From Clostridiales bacterium (lineage in GTDB: Bacteria > Bacillota > Clostridia > Christensenellales > Aristaeellaceae), in assembly GCA_004556155.1 (NCBI GenBank), contig SFIM01000011.1:1-64000 (forward strand): a DNA stretch of 64,000 bases, read 5' to 3'. A program made the position numbers and the translations under genes. The notes below the pieces were generated by a model. It worked only from the letters and a program-made list of their open reading frames with translations, was not told the DNA's origin and did not search any database. This document shows positions 59,824-64,000 of the stretch, one piece after another (the stretch's first letter is position 1; the number at the start of each line of letters is the position of its first letter).

Positions 59824-60528
59824 TCAAACGCCCGTTACGATGCGGGCAAAGAAGCCGTCGCTGGTAAAGATGGCGCTCAGTGCGCTTTGGCCCAGATAGC
59901 GGGTTAACAGATCCACCGGGATAATCGTGCGGATGACCGGTACCAGCAAAAACAGCACATATAACGTAATCACGCCGCGCAGCAGGCCGTACACGCCGCC
60001 CATCAGCCCGTCAAAGTGCTTGAGTACGGGGAAATAGAACACATGCCCAATCAGCCCTACCGCAGCGTGCAGCAAGATAAAGCTGATAAAATAACACACG
60101 ACAAAGCTAAAGGACTGTAGCACCACGGCGACGATGGTGTAGGATACATAATCGTTCACCGTGGTCATGCCTGCGGAGGCAAAGGCTGCGCTGGACAGGT
60201 TGCTTTGCAGGATGGCGGCAATGCTGTCGGGCAGGGATACGCTTTTGAGCACCGTCTGAATGAGCGCCGCGCTCATGCCGCTTACCTGCGTGGTGGCCAG
60301 CGAATAGTCGCCCACCAGCGAGCCTGCGTCCGTATAGGTGGCCAGCATTTCGGTAACGCCGCGGTTGGCGCTAAGGAGCGAGGCCAGCTGTGGTCCGGCA
60401 AAAAAGGCGACCACCACCGAGATCAGGCAGGCGGCCAAGCCCAGAAGCGAAGATACAGAGCCCCGGTAAAAGCCGAAGGCGACGCTGATAAACAGCACGG
60501 CCAGGATGGCAAGATCCATGATATTCAT
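59824..60528 (-). CDS. CvpA family membrane protein
   Basis: 234 residues with four to five membrane helices. The start MNIMDLAILAVLFISVAFGFYRGSVSSLLGL and the C-terminal block LKHFDGLMGGVYGLLRGVITLYVLFLLVPVI are the CvpA signature (family: D-hxxxxhxxxxGxxxGhh and GhxxGhxxG). An extracytoplasmic insert of about 70 residues (SANRGVTEMLATYTDAGSLV onwards) is larger than in Escherichia coli CvpA but common in Gram-positives. CvpA proteins affect envelope homeostasis; the mechanism is unclear. There is no good SD; it begins 6 bp after the previous stop and is probably coupled. Confidence 0.85.
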   Translation of the reverse strand: MNIMDLAILAVLFISVAFGFYRGSVSSLLGLAACLISVVVAFFAGPQLASLLSANRGVTEMLATYTDAGSLVGDYSLATTQVSGMSAALIQTVLKSVSLPDSIAAILQSNLSSAAFASAGMTTVNDYVSYTIVAVVLQSFSFVVCYFISFILLHAAVGLIGHVFYFPVLKHFDGLMGGVYGLLRGVITLYVLFLLVPVIRTIIPVDLLTRYLGQSALSAIFTSDGFFARIVTGV

Positions 60529-60534
60529 AGCGTT

Positions 60535-61644
60535 TTAAGGCACGGACACGGCCCATACGCTGGTGCCGCATACCAGCAGCGCCACGCCGTTTGAGGTCAT
60601 GCCCAGATAGTCGGTCACCGTGCCGTCCACCGGCAGGCGCAGGGCGGTAAAGCGCTGCGCGCTGATATCGGCGCGGTAAAGGCTGTTGCCGGAGAAGGCG
60701 TACAGGCGCTTGCCGTGAATGGCCGCGCCCACGCAGGAATCCGGCAGGGAGTAGCGGGTATCGGTTTTGCCGTGCAGCAGACGCAGCTCGCTGAAGCTGC
60801 CCGCCGTGTCCGTTTGCAAAACAGGCGCGAATAGCAGATACGGATCGCCGCTGGTGGGGGTGTTGCCTACCAGCTGCCAGCCGTATACCAGCACGGTGTT
60901 GTCAGTGTTTTGCGTGCCGCGATAATCATACAGGCGGAGCTGGCGCGTATTGATTACGTTCAGATAGCTGCCCGAATAGACGACGGCGTAGGTAATCGGC
61001 TCGCCTAAGGAGACGTCACCCGTGTTCATCTGACCCACGCGATAGGTATGCATGGTGGTTTCGGGCACCGCGCCGTATACGTCCAGCGCCGTCGTCCACA
61101 GGTATTCGCTGTCGCCAAAGAAGCCGCAGTCCAGCAGCATCAGGTCGGCGTAGTTGTTTACCTCTGTATCCACCAGGCCGCCGTCCATATCCTTGATGGT
61201 CAGCGTGGGGCTGACGCCGTCGCCCGTTACGATAGCTACATACTTATCGCACACGCGGGCGAACTGAATGGTCTCGCTCAGCCGGTCGTTATAGGTGGAG
61301 CGGCCGTTGCAATCCAGAATCTGCAATTGATTGGTGGTCCATACCACAACGTGGCGGCTGCCAGCGTGGAAGCGCGCGCCCGAGCCTACCTGCACGCTCC
61401 ACAATTCGCTGCCTGCTGTAGACAGGCAAAACAGCGTGCTGTCGTCATAATACAGCACACGGTCGCCAAACACAGTGACATCCTGGCTGACCACGCAGCG
61501 CAGCTTTCTGCCCGATATTTTGCCGCCGCCCCCGCTGAGCAGCCCCAGCAGGTAGGCGATGAGCACCAGCAGCACGGCGATGGCCGCGATCAGCAGGTAC
61601 GGGCTGATTTTTTTTCGTTTGGTTCCAAGGTCGTAATTGGGCAT
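60535..61644 (-). CDS. DUF5711-like membrane-anchored beta-propeller protein
   Basis: 369 residues. A basic cytoplasmic N-terminus (MPNYDLGTKRKKISP) is followed by one membrane helix (about 15-36) and a long beta-rich extracytoplasmic part with repeated strands such as GDRVLYYDDSTLFCLSTAGSELWSVQ, HVVVWTTNQLQILDCNGRS, KYVAIVTGDGVSPTLTIKDMDG and KRLYAFSGNSLYRADISAQ. This PQQ/WD-like propeller behind a single helix fits the DUF5711 group of Clostridia. No enzymatic residues are evident. It has its own promoter, GCAGGAGG before ATG, and precedes cvpA, suggesting an envelope-linked pair. Confidence 0.8.
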   Translation of the reverse strand: MPNYDLGTKRKKISPYLLIAAIAVLLVLIAYLLGLLSGGGGKISGRKLRCVVSQDVTVFGDRVLYYDDSTLFCLSTAGSELWSVQVGSGARFHAGSRHVVVWTTNQLQILDCNGRSTYNDRLSETIQFARVCDKYVAIVTGDGVSPTLTIKDMDGGLVDTEVNNYADLMLLDCGFFGDSEYLWTTALDVYGAVPETTMHTYRVGQMNTGDVSLGEPITYAVVYSGSYLNVINTRQLRLYDYRGTQNTDNTVLVYGWQLVGNTPTSGDPYLLFAPVLQTDTAGSFSELRLLHGKTDTRYSLPDSCVGAAIHGKRLYAFSGNSLYRADISAQRFTALRLPVDGTVTDYLGMTSNGVALLVCGTSVWAVSVP

Positions 61645-61688
61645 GGGTACCTCCTGCCGGCGGGTAGAAAGCCAGCATATACAAACCT

Positions 61689-61717
61689 ATTATAATCGGA
61701 TACGCGCCGCGCGTCAA
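61689..61717 (-). promoter_or_regulatory. Promoter of the DUF5711-CvpA operon
   Basis: Minus strand TTGACG (61712-61717), 17 bp, TATAAT (61689-61694). Confidence 0.85.
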
Positions 61718-61739
61718 ATCCTTATCTTGCCACGGGCGG

Positions 61740-64000
61740 TTATTTGATTTCAAAGAGCTTGAGCAGATCCTCATCCGACAGCTTGGTGGGCATGCTTTCG
61801 CCGGGGGTAATCAGCAGATCAAACAGCTTGCGCTTGGCCTGGCTCATGCTGACCACCTGCTCCTCGATGGAATCGTGCACCAGCAGGCGCACGACCTCGA
61901 CCTCCTTGGTCTGGCCGATGCGGTGCGCGCGGTCGACAGCCTGCTCCTCGGCGGCGGGATTCCACCAGGGATCATAGTGGATGACCATGTCCGCGCCTGT
62001 CAGATTCAGGCCCGTGCCGCCTGCCTTGAGCGAGAGCAGGAACACGCTGCCGTGGCCGGAATTGAAGGTATCGCACAGCTTCACGCGCTCGTCCGCCGGG
62101 GTATCGCCGTCCAGGTACAGGCTCTTTACGCCTTCCTGCGACAGGCGCGTCTCAATCAGCCGCAGCATGCGCGTAAACTGGCTGAACACCAGTGCGCGGC
62201 GGCCGTTTTGCAGGGCGGGCAGCAGCACGTCTACCAGCATTTCCAGCTTGCCCGAGGTGCCCGTATAATCGGGCAGGCACAAAACAGGATGGCAGCAGAT
62301 CTGCCGCAGCTCCGTAATGGCGGACAGCACCTCGGCACGGCCCTTGGCCATGCCGCGGGTGTTGAGAATTTGCTTGACGTAATCGCGCCGGCGCAGCAGA
62401 CCCGCCTGATAGACGCGGCGCTGCTCGGGCGACATTTCGGCCATCAGGGTTACTTCCAGCTTATCAGGCAGCTCGGTCAGCACGTCCTTCTTCAGGCGGC
62501 GCATCAGGAAGGGACGGATGCGGCGCATCAGCTCATCGCTGTTTTCGCCTTCGCCGTAACGGCGCATAAAGGCGCTGGCACGGGGCAGATAGCCGGGCAG
62601 GATGAAATCGAAAATGCTCCACAATTCGCCCGCGTGGTTTTCCATGGGCGTGCCGGTCAGGGCAATGCGCGTTTCGGCGGACAGCTGCTTGACGGCGTGC
62701 GCGCCCACGCTGGCGGAATTTTTAATCTGCTGTGCCTCGTCCAGGATGGCAAAGCGGAAGGATACGCCCGACAGCAGTGGCGCGTCGCGGCGAATCAGCG
62801 GATAGCTGGTCACCAGAACGTCGGGCGCATCGGGGGTGGAAAGGAGCTTGATCTGCTCCGCGCGGGAAGCCTGTGCGCCCGAAAGCAGCATCACTTCCAG
62901 CTCTGGGGCAAAACGGTTCAGCTCGCTCAGCCAGTTATAGGTAAGCGAGGTGGGGGCGATGATGACCGAAGGTTTGCGCTCCTTTTCGGTGCGGGCAAAG
63001 TAGAGCAGCGCCGCGATGGTCTGTACTGTTTTGCCAAGACCCATGTCGTCGGCCAGGATGCCGCCCATGTGCAGCGAACGCAGGGCGCACAGCCATTCAA
63101 AGCCGCGCTGCTGATAGGGGCGCAGGCAGTCAAGCGGCGGCTCGGGCTTGGGCACATCCAGGCTGGCCGCGCGCTGCGCTTCCTCATCCAGCGTAACAGG
63201 CAGGCCGCTGCTGCGAATCAGCGCTTCCAGATAGGCTGCGCGGTACATGCCCAGATCGCGGGTGTCGGCATAATCCACCACCTCGCACACGGCCTCGGCC
63301 AGGGGCTGCCAGTCGTCGGTATCCTCCAAGGAAATGAAGGAGCCATCCTTAAACCGGAAATAGCTGGCCCGGTCGCGCAGCGCGCGCATCAGGGGCAGCA
63401 GCTCTTCAATTTCCTCGCCGCCGTCGGTCATGCTCAGCTGCAGCTGGCCGCTGGCGCCACGCAGGAAGCCTGCCAGCTGCGCCCGGCGCGGGGTGAACTT
63501 GCGGAAATCCTTGCTGAAAAACACCTCGGCATGGCGCGTCAATTCGTTTACACCATTTGTGACAAAGTTATATACATCCTCCGCGCCCGACAGATACACG
63601 CGGCCCTTGGACACGCGGAAGCCCGCGCCAGCCAGAAGTTCGGTGATTTCCTGCTCGTGCTGGGCGTCGCGCAGCAGCAGGAGCGAGGCGTGCTCGTTGG
63701 GCGGCGCGAAGGGATCGATGATCTGCTCGCCGTACAGAAATTCGGTGCGGGCGGTTACATCCGTGCCGTCGCGATCCAGATAGACGCGCGCCTTGAAGGG
63801 TTCGCGCACCAGCTGGCGTTCCAGCTCGGGCGAAAAGCGCAGCTCACCTACGCGGCTGAGCCACAGCGTCAATTCGCTCATCACCTTCTGCGTTTGATCA
63901 GGATCAAACACAAACAGCGTGCGTCCGCCTGTGCGCTCGGCCGCGCAGATGCGCGCCACTGCCCGCTGCACGCGCGGCACGCTCTGCACCGCGCCATCAA
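61740..64000 (-). CDS. SNF2/DEAD-like helicase (5' partial, continues beyond window)
   Basis: The frame is open to the window edge, leaving at least 753 residues of a longer protein. Helicase motifs: LRPYQQRGFEWL (Q region), I GGILADDMGLGKTVQTIA, Ia VIIAPTSLTYNW, II FAILDEAQQIKN (DEAQ form), III IALTGTPMENHAGELWSIFDFI, IV RALVFSQFTRML, V FLLSLKAGGTGLNLTGADMVIHYDPWWNPA, VI QAVDRAHRIGQTKEVEVVRLL. This is the bacterial SNF2 (HepA/RapA-like subgroup) pattern, normally with an N-terminal SWIM zinc finger, which would lie outside. These proteins are ATP-driven DNA translocases acting on nucleic-acid-bound complexes. GTG 63989 is in frame but is not a plausible start. Confidence 0.93.
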   Translation of the reverse strand, partial: DGAVQSVPRVQRAVARICAAERTGGRTLFVFDPDQTQKVMSELTLWLSRVGELRFSPELERQLVREPFKARVYLDRDGTDVTARTEFLYGEQIIDPFAPPNEHASLLLLRDAQHEQEITELLAGAGFRVSKGRVYLSGAEDVYNFVTNGVNELTRHAEVFFSKDFRKFTPRRAQLAGFLRGASGQLQLSMTDGGEEIEELLPLMRALRDRASYFRFKDGSFISLEDTDDWQPLAEAVCEVVDYADTRDLGMYRAAYLEALIRSSGLPVTLDEEAQRAASLDVPKPEPPLDCLRPYQQRGFEWLCALRSLHMGGILADDMGLGKTVQTIAALLYFARTEKERKPSVIIAPTSLTYNWLSELNRFAPELEVMLLSGAQASRAEQIKLLSTPDAPDVLVTSYPLIRRDAPLLSGVSFRFAILDEAQQIKNSASVGAHAVKQLSAETRIALTGTPMENHAGELWSIFDFILPGYLPRASAFMRRYGEGENSDELMRRIRPFLMRRLKKDVLTELPDKLEVTLMAEMSPEQRRVYQAGLLRRRDYVKQILNTRGMAKGRAEVLSAITELRQICCHPVLCLPDYTGTSGKLEMLVDVLLPALQNGRRALVFSQFTRMLRLIETRLSQEGVKSLYLDGDTPADERVKLCDTFNSGHGSVFLLSLKAGGTGLNLTGADMVIHYDPWWNPAAEEQAVDRAHRIGQTKEVEVVRLLVHDSIEEQVVSMSQAKRKLFDLLITPGESMPTKLSDEDLLKLFEIK

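Overview
The window looks like chromosome from a GC-rich, Gram-positive, spore-forming Clostridia-type gut bacterium. The clues are two T-box leaders, strong AGGAGG ribosome sites, consensus TTGACA-17-TATAAT promoters, a gpr-spoIIP sporulation pair, LacI/ABC sugar operons and an N-glycan-type glycosidase cluster. An order such as Christensenellales would fit, but that is inference from style, not from a marker gene. There is no rRNA, no CRISPR array and one tRNA.

Layout. 1-7.5 kb: tail of an FMN-binding protein, a secreted alpha/beta hydrolase, a lipid kinase plus LTA-synthase-like pair, an isoleucine T-box with a BrnQ transporter, and an M18 aminopeptidase. 7.5-16 kb: a hairpin array, a five-gene oligopeptide ABC operon and Tex. 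16-20 kb: a HAD phosphatase, an AraC regulator, a DUF218 protein and an FAD oxidoreductase. 20-23 kb: a tryptophan T-box and a TrpXYZ-type ABC transporter. 23-31 kb: a nucleoside/ribose region headed by a LacI-ribokinase fusion under a palindromic operator, then a nucleoside hydrolase, a secreted protein, a CUT1-type ABC transporter and a separately promoted ribokinase. 31-39.8 kb: an ECF sigma factor with a membrane partner, a 0.9-kb repeat-rich gap, an EF-G-like GTPase, murI, spoIIP, gpr and an RlmI-type methyltransferase.

39.9-43 kb: tRNA-Ser(GGA) carries a 1.46-kb mini integrative element bounded by perfect 65-bp repeats. It contains only a small HTH gene, a GC-rich structured segment and a tyrosine integrase that ends inside the right repeat. 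A second, decayed patch follows. 43-53.7 kb: a LacI regulator diverges from an LplB/LplC/solute-binding ABC transporter followed by GH130, GH38 and GH20 enzymes, most simply a system for importing and dismantling mannose/GlcNAc-containing glycans such as N-glycan fragments. 53.7-56.8 kb: the scar of a serine-recombinase element, with truncated PRK06851-like, SLOG and two recombinase genes around one intact XRE gene. 56.8-64 kb: a DUF1801-like gene with an in-frame stop, a small membrane protein, an AadA-like transferase with a C-terminal extension, fused remnants of an AraC regulator and a ZinT-like protein, CvpA, a DUF5711-like propeller protein, and an SNF2 helicase cut by the window edge.

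Recurring logic: each solute-binding-protein gene is separated from the next gene of its operon by a strong stem-loop, a likely device for unequal expression. All function calls come from motifs recalled without database searches.
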